A DNA stretch of 64,000 nt, taken from Talinum fruticosum. Lineage: Eukaryota > Streptophyta > Magnoliopsida > Caryophyllales > Talinaceae. This document shows, in pieces, positions 9,600 to 21,300 of this stretch. The DNA lies in the NCBI GenBank assembly GCA_021018815.1, contig JAITYX010000025.1:5566001-5630000 (forward strand), given 5' to 3'. Numbering within the stretch: position 1 is the stretch's first letter; each line of letters starts with the position of its first letter. The notes below the pieces were generated by a model that saw only the letters and a list, made by a program, of their open reading frames with translations, was not told the DNA's origin and searched no databases. The translations under genes were made by a program, and so were the position numbers.

Positions 9600-12500
9600 T
9601 CAAGCATCAATCATGCCAAGCTCATTCCTAATAAAACAAAATTGATCCTCACTAAGTGGCTTAGTGAAAATATTAGCTAATTGAAATTTCGTAGGAATGA
9701 ATTCTAGTTCAATATCACCTTTCTCATAATGGTCTCTCGGAAAATGATACCTGACCTCAACATGCTTTGTCTTTGAGTGCTTGAACTAGATTCTTAGTTA
9801 TGCTGATTGCACTCTGATTGTCACACTTGATTGGGATAGATTTGAATGAAAGTCTAAGATCCTACAAGCGTTGCTTGATCCATAGAATCCGAGCACGAGC
9901 ACACTCCAGTCGCAATGTACTCGGCTTCGGCGGTTGATAGAACAAGCGAGTTACGCTTCTTTGTGTGCAAAGATATAAGGGATTGACCCAGAAATTAGCA
10001 TGCTCCCGATGTGCTCTTTCTATCAACCTTGTAACTAGCATAGTCGGCATCCGAGTATCTAGTGAGGGTCGGTTCCGAGTCTCTAAAAACCATAGACCAA
10101 GATTCCGAGTTCCTGCAAGATATCTAAAAATCCTCTTCACAACAGTGAAATATGATTCTTTTGGATCGGCTTGAAATCTTGCACACAAACATGCACTAAA
10201 CATAATGTCCGGCCTACTTGGATGTGAGATATAGCAGAGAACCAATCATACCTCTATAGAGTTTCGATCTCTTGCTTCCCTTTTCGTATGAGTCCAGTTT
10301 CATGTTGTTACTCATGGGTGTTACTACATATTTTATATCTTGAAGCTTGCACTTCTTCAATAACTCCTTAGTAAACTAAGATTGATGGACATAGATTCCA
10401 TCTTTGTCTTGTCCGATTTGTAGACCAAGAAAGAAATTGAGCTCTCCTATCATGCTCATTTGGAACTCTTGTCTCATCAACTTAGAGAACTCTCGACGAG
10501 CTTTTCATTAGTAGCTCCAAAGATAATATCATCAACATAAATCTTAGCAATAAGGAAATCTTTCCCCCTCGGTTTTTATGAAAAGAGTTTTCTCAATCTG
10601 ACCTCTTTTAAAATCATTCTCAACCAAGAAACTGTCGGTCTCTCATACCAAGCCCCATACCAAGCCACAGGAGCTTGTTTAAGACCATATAGAGCCTTTT
10701 GCAATTTGAAAACATGATTTGGAATTCGAGTTTTCAAATCCAGGGGTTACTCAAGATAGACTTCCTCTTGAATGAAACTATTAAGAAAAGCACACTTAAC
10801 ATCCATTTGACACAATTCAATATTCATGGTAGATGCAAATGCCAATAGGATTCTAATTGCTTTGATCCTAGCAACTGGTGCAAAGGTTTCCCCACAATCA
10901 ATCCCTTCTTCTTGATTGTAACCTTGAGCCACAAGTCTAGCCTTATTTCGACTACCAACCCATCCTCATCTAGTTTGTTTTTGAAAACCCATTTGGTTCT
11001 TATAAGCTGGGTGGTCGGAAGGTCGTTTGATCACAGTCCGGACCTGATTTTTCTAAAATTGATTAAGCTCTTCTTACATGGCCTCTACCCATTCAGGTTC
11101 ATTTACGGCCTCTAGTGTATTTTTGGGTTACGTTAATGATATGAATGTAGTGAATGCACATAGATTTTGCAAAGAAGAACGAGTTCTTACCCACTATTGA
11201 TGTTAGATAAAATGTTCTCAAGTGGGTGACTTGAAACATATTTGAATGCTCTACATGTTCTCTAGTTCAACAAGTTTGTTGGTTGTACTTGGATGATCTT
11301 CGATATTCTGATCTTGTTGAGTTTGCTCATTTGCTTGTCCTTCGAGCATTCCGAGTTGGCTTTTGAGCTAGTTCGAGTCTAAGTCATGATGTTTTGAGTT
11401 GCCTCATTCCGAGTTGCTTTCTTCGACTTTTTGAGCTCAACTTCACCAAGATCATCTTTATCTCGACTGAGTTTCAGATTTAAGAAGGTTAACTCACATG
11501 TTTTTCCACTGATCGGTCTCATCAAACACAACGTGGATGCTTTCTTCCACTTTGTTAGTTCTTTTGTTAAAGACATAATAAGCTTTACTTGTGAGATGAG
11601 TAACCTAGTAAGATACATTCATCTTACCGAGCATCAAACTTGGTCGAGTGATCCTTACCGTTATTGTGAACAAAGCGATTACATCCAAAGGATTTGAAAT
11701 ATGAGATGATGGGTCTGTTTCCCTTTGTAAAGCTCGTAGGGAGTTTTCTTCAAGATAGGTCCGATGAGGCATCCGTTCGGTGTGTAGTTTGTTGTGTTGA
11801 TTGCCTCGGCCCGGAAATAGTAAGGTAAATCATGTTCAATCATCATCGTCCTTCCTATTTCTTCAAGAGTTCGGTTCTTTCTCTCCACTACCCCATTCTG
11901 TTGAGGGGTTTTGGGTGCTGAGAACTTGTGAGAGATATTATTATTGTCATAGAACTTTGCAAATTCCGAGTAGTCGAACTCCCTTCCATGGTCAGTCCAA
12001 ATTCTTCGATCCGAGTCTAAGACTCTACTTGAATTTTCCTACGGAGCTTGCTAAACTCTTTGAAAGTTTCATTTTTGTTCTTAAGAAAACAAACCCAGGT
12101 AAATCGTGAATAATCATCAACAATTACAAGTACATATGATTTACCACTGAGACTCTTCAAAGAGATTTCACCACATAAATCTATATGTAGCATCTTAGGA
12201 ACTTTGGATATGGAAACGAGTTTTGAGAGGTTTGAAGGATGATCTGACCTACTTCCCTTTTGTGCATGCTTCACACATTTTATCTTTCTTAAATGCACAG
12301 TTAGGTAAACCTCTAACTAAACCATAAGATGCGAGCTTTTTGATAGTGCGCAAGCTAACATGACCTAGTCTACAATGTCATGTCCAAGAATCATCATGCA
12401 ATGATGCTTTTAAACAAGATAAGTTCGACTTTGGTCGGAAAGAGGCATAGTATAGGTATTACCTGACCTCTTACCTAAGAGCTTAGTCTCTTTGGTAGTT

Positions 12501-13416
12501 GCATAAAAATATAGCGAGTTGGCCTGAGTAAATCTTACATCTTGATCTTTTTCACACAAGCGAGAGACGCCGAGCGGATTGTACTTTAGTCCCTTGACAA
12601 GATAGGCTGGGTCGACCAAGTTGTCTCCTTTCCCAATCTTGCCAATTCCAACTATCTTGCCCTTACTATCGTCTCCAAAAGTAACTTTGCCTCCTTTAAA
12701 ATCTTCTTACTCAAAAAAGAGTCTTGAATCTCTTGACATGTGGCTTGAGCATCCATTGTCTAAGTACCAATGACCTTTCGTCCTTTTCTCGAGTTACCCG
12801 CAAGTCGAAACACGAGTAATCCTTCTCACTTCCTCTAACGAACCCGGTAACTCCCTTTACTGAGGTCCTTTTTGAGGAAGAAGACTCTTGGGAACCCAGA
12901 TTTGAATGACTTTGGGTTTGGTCTGATTCTGGGTCTTCTTTCTAGAAAACCGAGTCCGTGTCTCTTTCTTTTGAAAATCTTTTCTTTTATAAACAAGTGG
13001 AGAAGGTTTTCTCCTGTAAACTAGTCCAGGTTGAGTCCTCCTTTCATTCTTATGAATATGACCATGCTCGGCCTTCCTTAACTTCACAATTCTGGAATCC
13101 TTTTTGAAAACATTTGACTAAGAATTAGATTCCTCCTCTTCGTTAAACCCAAATCCTTCTTTCTTGAAGGAGATATACTAAGAGCCTAAAAGCATATCAA
13201 GGTTTTTCGACCTTGAGTAAACTTCAAAACAAGCTCTTGAGACTCATTGAGCTTTCTTTTCGGATGATCATTTTCTCTTTTGAGTGACTCGGACTCGGTC
13301 TCATTAGTCCGAGTACTAGTCTTAAGATCTTTCGAGTTAGTCTCGGTTTTCCAATTCATTTTTCAAAGAATTGCTCTCGAAGTAAGAGACTCAAGTTAGT
13401 CTCATATTAGCTTTGT
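9600..13416 (-). pseudogene. Copia gag-pol: gag remnant, protease, integrase, RT, RNase H (copy 1)
   Basis: Reading downwards: 13416-12800 is the late gag/linker part, rich in Lys and Arg, ending in IWVPKSLLPQ. Near 12770-12745 the protease site reads WYLDNGCSSHM, with Asn where DSG is usual. The integrase core (12300-12017) reads HIDLCGEISL and VIVDDYSRFTW, then VVERKNRTLEEIGRTM near 11890. The RT follows, with [11 protein letters not shown] and MDVKCAFLN (10932-10747) and an intact YVDD box near 10530. The RNase H region (10245-9862) holds SRPDIMFSAC and RIFRYLAGT, and the end FTKPLSED with IRNELGM stops at 9600. Many in-frame stops make it a pseudogene. The first half of gag and the primer site are deleted. 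Confidence 0.93.
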
Positions 13417-13746
13417 TTGAATAACCAACAAAAGCACCACATTGGTTCTCAAAGTATAAAATAATTTGGTCCAAGGTTAGGTACGAGATAATAATTAAAT
13501 TAGGATAATTAAATGCTTAATTATCTTTGGCTTAGAAGAGTGGAATATTGTGAGTCTAATATCAAATAGGTTCAAACTCAATTCAGAATAATTCCTAGAA
13601 AGGTCAAGTAGAAGAATATTCAAACATAGAAAGTAACCTTGATCTATCAAATAATCATTTAAGGAATATACTCGACTTAGACGAACTCGAGTAGAGAGTA
13701 ACTCGGTTACGAGTTAGCAAACACCGTCAATACTACAAGAAAATGC
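13417..13746 (-). mobile_element. Truncated Copia LTR (U3 side) of the minus-strand element
   Basis: Sequence from TTTGAATAACC at 13417 upward resembles 41690-42200, the outer part of the solo Copia LTR. Shared words include TTCTCAAAGTATAAAAT and TTTGGTCCAAG. The inner LTR part, primer site and gag start are absent because gag sequence begins directly at the junction, so an internal deletion joined U3 to gag. The high-coordinate edge is approximate. Confidence 0.65.
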
Positions 13747-13769
13747 GTTAAAAGAATTATTTGATCATG

Positions 13770-14212
13770 CGATGGTTCAAGTATATTATGAGTAGGTCAG
13801 AATACCTCAATAGAGAAGATATAGAACACAGTGAAAAGAGGTTTAGATTCGGTCGGATACATGGAGACTCATAGTCCGAAGATTTGGTCTTCCATGTGGG
13901 GCACGACATGAAAAAATCCAGAATCCTCGGTGCCTCTCGATAGACCAAGAGCGCATGCTATGAGGCAAGAGGTAACGCCTCCGTTGGCAATCAACCCTAG
14001 TTGGGCCCTCCTGGGACGCGAGTATGAGCCTCTTACCATAAGTGTTAACAAGGGGTAAAATAAATTGTCCTTATGGTCCAAAAACAATAATAAACTAGTT
14101 CAAAGGTTGCTAAATGCGGGATGCATAATGAAAATACATTATTAAAACTCACTACTCAAATTTTCAAGCTTTGCCGTCTTAATAAGTGATTAATCCCCAG
14201 TGGAGTCACTAC
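13770..14212 (-). mobile_element. Tat/Ogre-type leader remnant with primer binding site
   Basis: The sequence is shared with 26430-26820 and 34670-35053, the leaders of the two other Tat elements. On the minus strand the block at 14210-14193 reads TGACTCCACTGGGGAT, just downstream of LTR copy 1. Complete Ogre/Tat elements have a primer site of the TGGCGACTCCACTGGGG type, known for tRNA-Arg priming. Here the first bases have diverged. The leader is cut off near 13770 by the Copia element, so nothing of the gag that should follow remains. Confidence 0.75.
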
Positions 14213-15540
14213 TATAGGAACCACGGTCGCGGGGCCGACCAAGCTTCGCCACGAATGCTTGGCATAGGTTTTTAGAAATTTTTAAAGAATGATTTAGAGT
14301 TTTGAAGATGGATTTTGAAATTGGAGATTGACCTCTTATTTAGAGTTTCGAATTTTATTAAGTTGGGTTAAAGATGAATTAAATCAGATTGATAGGCATT
14401 TTATTAATTAGTTTTATTTTATGAATTATTTTCTGAAGTCTCGGGATGTTCTTTCTTAACCGAACAAAGTATAGAAACTAGGGTTTCACATTTACCGTGA
14501 GGCTTTAGGGCCAAACTGGTATTAAAACACCAGTTTGGACCCAAGCCACGACCATCGACCACTCGGTGCTTGGTCGAAGCCAGCACTGGCGGTTAGGGCG
14601 TCGGCCACGGCCGTGGCCTTTGGCCCGGCAAGCGGGTTACAAAGCCCTAAATTTGTACCTGCAGTCGGAAAAATCAAGATGCAATTTGAATAGAAATAAA
14701 GCAAAAAGAGGGAGTCGCCACTCAATTTTTAAGAGAGAGAAACTAACAAAAATAAATTAAATAAAATTTGCTCTTCTAATCTTAGTATGGGAAAACTAAG
14801 ACTTAGGCTAAAATAAAGTGACTCCATCGATCTTAGAGCCGAGAATCGAGTCGGGGTGAGGGTAGACCCTTTCATTTTGCCCGTTCGAAGACGGCCATTA
14901 CTAGTTTGAATAGTGAATTAAAATAACGTACTAAACACAAGCACACAACATGCTAAATGAAATTAAAGTAACCAAAACATGAATGAAACCGATAAAAAGA
15001 AAATATAAGGAAAGCGGTAAAGAAAATAAAAGTGAAGAAAAGAACAGTGAAAAACTTAAAGGATTATATCGAGCGGGGAGGAAATAAAAATGATACAAAT
15101 CTTTTCCACAATACGGAAAGCGATAAAAGCATAAAAATAAATAAATAACCATTTGAAGACCGAATTGATACCCTCAAGTTGTCCCACCTACCGATCTGGA
15201 TCTCCGTACTTGGATCCGGTGACACGATGGTGGTGAATCAAGAAAGAGGCTTTTTGTGAGTTTTGAGTGTAGGCAAGAAGATCGGTGATGGAGTATTCTA
15301 GTTCGGATGTTGTAAGGGCAAGTAATAAAGTGGAAATAAGATGAAAAGGGACCAAGAAATCAGAATACGGAAGGAAGTATTCGGTAGCTCTTAGTCGAAT
15401 TTCAGCAGCGTAACATTAGGAATTGGTTTTCCGGTTAGCTTTCGCAACGATAACACATAGGAGAAAAGTTGTGCAAGGTAAAATGTAGCAGCGTAGCACT
15501 AAGGCAAAACGTCCTGCTGAAATGAGAGTCAAGGCTCTCT

Positions 15541-15548
15541 ATTTATAA
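15541..15548 (-). promoter_or_regulatory. TATA box, upstream unit, LTR copy 1
   Basis: Minus strand reads TTATAAATAGAGAGC, a good plant TATA box with the usual GAGAG context. The same site is CTATAAATA-like in the other LTRs. Confidence 0.65.
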
Positions 15549-15742
15549 GGAGAGGTCTAGATCACAAATGACCAAGGGTTAGGTCTCATCCAGCCACTCG
15601 AAGTAGCTTAGAAAATTGGGACGAGAAAACCATAAGGGTTAGCTTTCTGCAGCATAACGCATACGAGAAAAGTCGTGCAAGGTAAAATGTAGCAGCGTAG
15701 CGCTAAGGCAAAAAGTCGTGCTGAAATGAGAGCCAAGGCTCT

Positions 15743-15752
15743 CTATTTATAG
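15743..15752 (-). promoter_or_regulatory. TATA box, duplicated unit, LTR copy 1
   Basis: Minus strand reads CTATAAATAGAGAGC. It lies 203 bases from the other TATA box because of the internal duplication. Confidence 0.65.
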
Positions 15753-16441
15753 GGAGAGGTCTAGGTCACAAATGACCAAGGGTTAGCTCTCATCCAACCG
15801 TTCGAAACAACTTAGAAAACCGGGCCAAAAAACCATAAGATTGAACTGGATAGAATAGGATAAAATCGGATAGAATTCGGTTGGGGCGCCAACCACCTGG
15901 GAATGCCTAGGGTTTTGTTCCCTTTTCGTGCTTAAGAGGAGTCTTCGGCCAAAAATGCAGCGTTTTACTTAAAGAATCCGAGCAAGGAGCGTCGGCCATA
16001 TGATGTCGTCTTGAGGGAGGAAGTTCTTAGTCTCAGGCGGACTATCTTGGAGCTTAAACGCAGCACTTTGATTCTTATGATCAAGAAATGCCACATTTAA
16101 CATCGTCTTTATGTCTACACCTCCTTGTCCGATTAGATAAAAGGTGAAATGCATAATTCGAGCTTGAAATCTCCCAATACGCGACAAAGGACTCCGTTGT
16201 CCATGGAGGCTTGGCCCGGGCTTGGACCGCCCGAAAGAAAAATGGATTTTTGATCGATCCAAGGTAAAAGGTCAGTTTATGTGGTGCTTGGGTGTTTTTG
16301 TGGTTTATCGGCTTCCGTCGCACCAATCAAATTCGATCTGTGATCTAAATCCTCAAATAGGACTTGGGATTTCATCATAGGGCTAACAATACAAAATACG
16401 AAATTAAAGAAGATAAGGGACGACACTTTTAAGTGTCTACA

Positions 16442-16956
16442 ATATCCCGCCTCTCCAAGCGCTTGATCGGCATTGGAATCCAATTGACTTCCACCGGGCA
16501 TCTTATAGTGGGCCTTCTTATGCACCTTCTCAATCTTGGGACCATGGGGCTAGCTCTTCGCACGGTGGTGGAGATGGTCGATTTTCCACGTCTATCTTTT
16601 ATTAATATGATGCAAAAAAAAATTTAAGACAAAATTACAAAGACAAATCGAAAAAAAAATCCACTAGCCCCCACTCCCCCAAAGGAAAATAATAAAAATA
16701 AAAATAGGAATTTGTAAGTGCACGGTCCAAAAATAATAACGGGGCTCAACCAAAAATGGGCCAGGGCAGGGAACATGTAGTGGCCCAAGGAGTGCTCGAG
16801 GCCAAAAGAAGAAGGCGAACCGGCCAGTCCAAGGTCCTGGCTTATGCCCGCCATGCGAGAAACCTGGATCGTTGGCCGACTCCGGTGGTTGTGGTGCGAG
16901 TAGGACTCTTAATACGGAGACTACTATAAGTTGATCCTTACTAAACAACAATAATT
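16442..16956. other. 3' untranslated segment of the Tat element between antisense ORF and LTR
   Basis: No convincing gene. It contains a C-rich block at 16662-16680 (AGCCCCCACTCCCCC), the complement of a purine tract like the one beside the 3' LTR at 30304. The purine-rich tract next to the LTR is at 16442-16457. Minus-strand open frames here are Phe-rich and low in complexity. Confidence 0.5.
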
Positions 16957-18551
16957 ATGCCTTCGAACGTTGTTCCACAATTCCTTTAGAAAATAACAGA
17001 TCTTAAAGAAATTGCCCCGAGCCTACAATTTCCTTCTAATTTGAAAAGATGAATTTCATCACCGATTTATCTAAGGGTAGATTTGTCATAATATGGGCTG
17101 AACACTTTATTTACTATCTACCAAGTGAAAGCCTATTAGACTTTCTTAAGGGCTGCTATGACCTACTGGGATCCTCATCACCACATTTTCAGGTTTGGGG
17201 GTAACAAATTGTGTCCCCTTCCTGAAGAGTTTGATACTATACTCGGGCATCCAACACCGTACAAAACCTGTCGTACCCAAATCCTCCGAAAATCTACACG
17301 AAACCTACAAATACCTTCTAAAGCCGAGTAATAGAAACCTAGGGTGGATTCTTATCGGGAATAAGGTGAACCTAATAAACCTGATGAAACATTATCGCTA
17401 GATGTATGCATCGGCAGACACTATCATTATCCCAAGACAGTGAGCTATTATCACCTACCTGGTAGGTGGTTTCCTGATGGCAGGGAGGCTGCTAGGACAT
17501 AGCGCCTACGACATTACTAAGCTTGGTTGAGCAGCTGGAAAATTATGGGTCCCCGACATTGCTGATTATAGGCTTAGACCAGGTTGAGGCTAATCTAGAG
17601 GAGAACTTCGCTGGGAGCCCCTGTTATTGCGAGTAAGCAAATAAACGTTACGAGAGACCAAACGGTTTGAACCGGTCAGCGGCGCCGGACGAGTTTTACG
17701 CCGAAAGTCCCGATGTTTCCGCCTTTTCGTTCTTTTTTCTTTTTTTAGTTTTGCTCCTGTTGGGCCATAAATACGGTAAAATTTGACCATGCAGGACGCT
17801 TATATTTTTTTATTATTTGTGGTGTGCAGATTTGGTTAATGGAGCATTTATAATTGATTCAAGCTCCTGCAAAAGTAGATACATATCCGGGAATACAGTT
17901 ACGTCAACGAAAGTAGGTAGAGGCGAGTAACCGATCACCCTACTTGTTAGTGGGAGGAATACCTTAAAACCCACAAGTAATACCATAGGATGGTACATTG
18001 CACACTAGAAAGTGTCCGATTTAGGACATACACCGGACAACAACATTTTGTACTCATATTATGGTTTGAAAACTAGTACCTATTACTTCCCCGATCATGT
18101 ATTACGGCAAATGGGAAGAGAGTAGGTGATTCCCCTTCTAGATTGTATTTGGCCTGCTGCCTTTGAATTGTTCAAAAGTTTCGGTAATTCTAGGCGAGTC
18201 AAATCATGGCCCGAATATTAGATGAACCTGTTTAAGATGTTGAAACTTGTAGGTGACCGTACTACTACTCGTATCCGCGTTTTATCCGGAGTGGATAACG
18301 GAAGTGGACCCAAACATTGCAAGGCACCGAGGGCTCGAGAGTTGGATCCCCAAGGAGCCGTTCCTGCTGCTACGCCACTCCAAATATACGAAGTGAACCC
18401 TCGGATAGCTGAATGTGCCCGCAGAATGGAATCCGAGGCTAAGGAAGTCTGAAGAGAGGAGAGCTCGTAGGATTGAGGAGCTAATGAAGTGCACCCAAGA
18501 TAATGGAGCCGGGTCTAGTGATCCGAAAGGAAAGAAAGTCAAAATAAACTA
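16957..18551 (+). pseudogene. Antisense ORF of the Tat element, plant-mobile-domain/DUF7745-like, decayed
   Basis: This is the only coding trace on the plus strand inside the otherwise minus-strand Tat element. It lies between the end of pol and the LTR. From ATG 16957 it reads MPSNVVPQFL and then, past stops, AAMTYWDPHHHIFRFGG followed by LCPLPEEFDTILG, ending that frame near 17330. The WDP-FRF-LCP-EEF pattern is what I know from plant mobile domain and DUF7745 proteins. Further on, VLRQMG near 18090-18105 also fits that family. The last stretch (18290-18551) reads charged residues with a stop at about 18549. Several stops and frame shifts make it a pseudogene. Extra antisense ORFs with plant-mobile-domain similarity have been reported for Tat-lineage elements, which supports the reading. 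Function unknown. Confidence 0.62.
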
Positions 18552-18759
18552 GGGCTGGAATTTGTTAGAGAGGACTTTTTTCTTTTTAAGGAAGGAATAA
18601 AAGAAATTAGGAATTTTAGTTTTTCCTCTTTAGAACAATTTAAATTTTCCAAGTATTGTGCTTGTTTTTCCCTTTAATTAGCTATGTACTTAGGTAAGTA
18701 GTAGGCTTACGTATTATTAAATAAAATTAAAAAGTAAGTTTTATGATAATTTTTCTACT

Positions 18760-18811
<52 letters not shown>

Positions 18812-19109
18812 ATATATATATATATATATATTATCACTCATCTAGAGGCATAAATACATTGGACCGCCTAATTGGACCATCTTTAAAAATTAATTAAGGA
18901 ATTAATTACACCAATGGGCTATCTAATTAGACCACCAAAACATTGAATAACAATTAGTTTAATAGAAGGACCGTCTAATTGGACCATCAAAATAAACAAT
19001 TATAGATATAAAAACCAAGGGAAATTTCTGCCTAACCAGACCCACCGTTATCCGGGTGGTGGTCGACACTGCCATGGCGCGGCCTGGTTGGCCCAGGCTT
19101 GGCCCGTTG
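18552..19109. other. AT-rich intergenic segment between antisense ORF and pol
   Basis: No gene. It contains the TA microsatellite listed separately. Short phrases such as AATTGGACCATC and AATTAGACCACC recur about every 55 bases between 18868 and 18990. Confidence 0.55.
18765..18832. repeat. TA/TG microsatellite
   Basis: A TA run of nearly 70 bases, interrupted once by TGTG. Confidence 0.95.
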
Positions 19110-20441
19110 TTTAGGGTCATTCTAAACGTAGTTTTTCTTCAATTGATCCAAGTTTGTATACTCAAAGATCTCTTCACCATCCACATTAGTCAATTTTACC
19201 GCTCCTCCCGGTCGTATTTGAATTAGTATAATGGGCCTTGCAAGTTAGGCTTGAACTTTCCTCGAGGATCCTGGATCGATGCTTTAATCTCTTTAAGGAT
19301 CAAGTCCCCAACGTGTAGATTTCGAGGCTTCATTTTTTATTACACGCCCTTGATATATGTGCTTGGTATATTTGGACATTATGTAACGCGTTGAGGCGCC
19401 TTTTCATCCAACAACACTAACTATTTTGCAAATGTTCTTATTGGTCGCTAGTTTTAGCAACGATTCGTAATTAGGGGATGGCAATTTCTATTGGAAGGAC
19501 TGCTTCCATGCCATATACTAAGGAGCAAGGTGTTGCTCTTGTAGAGGTCCTAATGGAGGTTCGATAGCCCCATTAAGCGAAGGGCAACTTGTCATACCAA
19601 TCCTTATAGTTGACATCCATCTTCTCCAATATTTTGCAAATGTTCTTATTGGCTGCCTCGACTATGCCGTTGGTATGAGGACGATAGGGAAAAGATTTGT
19701 GGTGCTTGATCTTACATTTCTCCAGTAGGTCTGCTACTTCCTTCTTGAAGTGACTACCATAGTCACTAATCAATTCATGAGGTACCCCATATCGACAAAT
19801 GATGTTGCCGATAATGAACTTGGCTACCTACTTTGATGTCAAATTTGCATAAGAGGTCTGCTTCTACCCACTTGGTGAAGTAGTTGATTGCCACTAACAC
19901 AAATTTATGATCGCCTATTCCTTTAGGGTTCACTTTGCAAATAATATCAATTCCCCAAACCGAGAATGGCCAAGGTGATGCAAGTGTCCCGAGAAACAAT
20001 GGTGGTTGGTGTTGTAAATTCACATACACCGACACTTATGGCATTTCTTAATGAATTCATGGCAATCTATTACCATGGTCAACCAGCTTGTATCCAAGCC
20101 TCTGAATTTTCTGAACCAACATTTTTTCATTCACATTGGGTCCAATTCCCGCCATAAATCTCATCCATGATGCGCTTTGCTTCATGTTGGTTGACACAAA
20201 GTAAGCTAATCCCTGTGTTGGTTTTCTTGTACAGCTACCCTTGGTCAATGAAAAACTAGGCTGCCAACATCCTAATGGTTTGTTGGGTGTTAGGTGAAGA
20301 GTCCAACGGATATTCTTGCTTATCCAAATATTGATAGATGTCATGATACCGGACACTTCTAATATGTAGACGTGTGGTAGGTCGACTCAGTCGCTCTCTG
20401 TGAATGGGCATTGAATGAAAGCCATTAGAGACGTTGATCAT
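19110..20441 (-). pseudogene. Tat/Ogre integrase
   Basis: The C-terminal part of pol, which joins the cDNA to target DNA. On the minus strand the zinc-binding N-terminus lies around 20200-20060 (GIGPNVNEKMLVQKI). The catalytic core follows: WPFSVWGIDII and NYFTKWVEA (about 19980-19860), then ISDYGSHF and YRPHTNGIVEAANKN (19773-19640). The block near 19560-19500 reads LWGYRTS and [10 protein letters not shown], typical of Gypsy integrases. The final stretch reaches about 19110 with weaker similarity. Frame changes occur near 20060 and 19775, and the last 400 bases have several stops, so it is inactive. Confidence 0.92.
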
Positions 20442-21300
20442 GGATGCTAATTAGCTAAAGCATCTACGAACTAGTTGTCATCCCTAGGAAGGTATGTGTA
20501 TGAAATGCTCTCAAAATGTTTTGAAAACTCAATAAGATGTGCCTAGTAGGGTGCTAAGGCTTCACTCGCGTACCTTTCATTTTTGCAAAATTTGATTAAT
20601 GATCGGACTAGTGCAACAGAAAACCCCGATGCTCTTGGCTCCAATCTCTATAGCAACTTCAAGCCTCGTGATGCATGCTTCATATTCTGCATCATTGTTG
20701 GTGACCTCGAAATCTAGCTTGATCGAAATGGGAGTATGTGCTGCCTCTAGTGAGACTAGAAGAATCCCTACTCCAAAGCCAACCTGATTGGAAGCGCCAT
20801 CGAAGACATTTTTATACGCCCAACTCTACTTGTAAAATGTTTTTGTCTCGGAAATTTGAGGTGTTTGAGTTGCGATTCGGTTATAGGTAAATCAGCTACT
20901 AATTCCGACATTACCTTTCCTTTACTCGCTTTTAGCGACATACTTAAGTTTGAATTCGACAACGAAGACAATCCATCGTACTATCTTGCTGCTGAGAGTT
21001 GGTTGCTCAAGGATATATTTAATGGGATCCATCGGTGCTACCACATGTACCGTGTGGGCTAACATGTAGTGCCTGAGCTTCTTGGTAGCCAAGACTAATG
21101 CTAGTGATGTCTTTTGTAATGGTGTGTATCTAGTCTCATAACCTAAGAACTTCTTACTTAGATGATATATTGCGTGCTCTTGTTTCTCTTCTCGTTGAGC
21201 TAGCATGACTCCCATGGTTGTCTCTGTCGTGGGGATGTACAAAAGTAAAGTTTTCCCTGGTTGGGGTGGAACTAGCACTTGGGGGTTGGCTAAATATTCC
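20442..21300 (-). pseudogene. Tat/Ogre dual RNase H region
   Basis: The first RNase H (21278-20922) reads TTETTMGVMLAQ and YHLSKKFLGYETRYTPLQK, the usual RNase H fused to Gypsy RT. A second one follows at about 20790-20600 in another frame. It reads VGFGVGILLVS and NNDAEYEACI, the pattern of the additional archaeal-type RNase H. A second RNase H is a recognised mark of the Tat lineage, so this domain pair places the element. A stop-rich linker joins the two. Confidence 0.88.

Larger units (their letters stand above)
7245..13746 (-). mobile_element. Ty1/Copia element with env-like ORF, minus strand, both ends truncated
   Basis: Reading from high to low coordinates the order is partial LTR, gag remnant, protease, integrase, RT, RNase H, env-like ORF, 3' untranslated region. 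This order, with an extra ORF after pol, is the plan known for Sireviruses. The second copy at 45219-57818 has the same order in the other orientation. The 3' untranslated part (7245-7491) matches 56845-57060 of that copy by eye, including AGGGGAG-type purine tracts, but no 3' LTR remains because the element abuts the Harbinger gene. The 5' LTR survives only as 13417-13746. No target duplication can be given. All coding parts carry stops or frame shifts. Confidence 0.85.
15433..15840. repeat. 204-bp tandem duplication inside LTR copy 1
   Basis: Two units begin at 15433 and 15637 with GGTTAGCTTTC and share GTGCAAGGTAAAATGTAGCAG and the TATA region. The other three LTR copies in the window have only one unit. 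It duplicates the presumed core promoter. Confidence 0.85.
14213..16441 (-). mobile_element. Tat/Ogre LTR, copy 1
   Basis: On the minus strand the LTR runs from TGTAGACACTT (16441) to GGTTCCTATA (14213), about 2229 bp. It aligns by eye with 26821-28605, 28726-30303 and the two parts of 35054-40004. It carries an internal tandem duplication that doubles the TATA region. A polypurine-like GGAGAGGCGGGAT lies immediately outside the 5' end (16442-16457), as expected for a 3' LTR. A primer site lies outside the 3' end, as expected for a 5' LTR. Both together imply a shared LTR in a tandem arrangement. Confidence 0.82.

Noticed and set aside
16624..16951. Phe-rich minus-strand frames near the Tat LTR
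   Set aside because: Low-complexity sequence not present in the sister Tat element.
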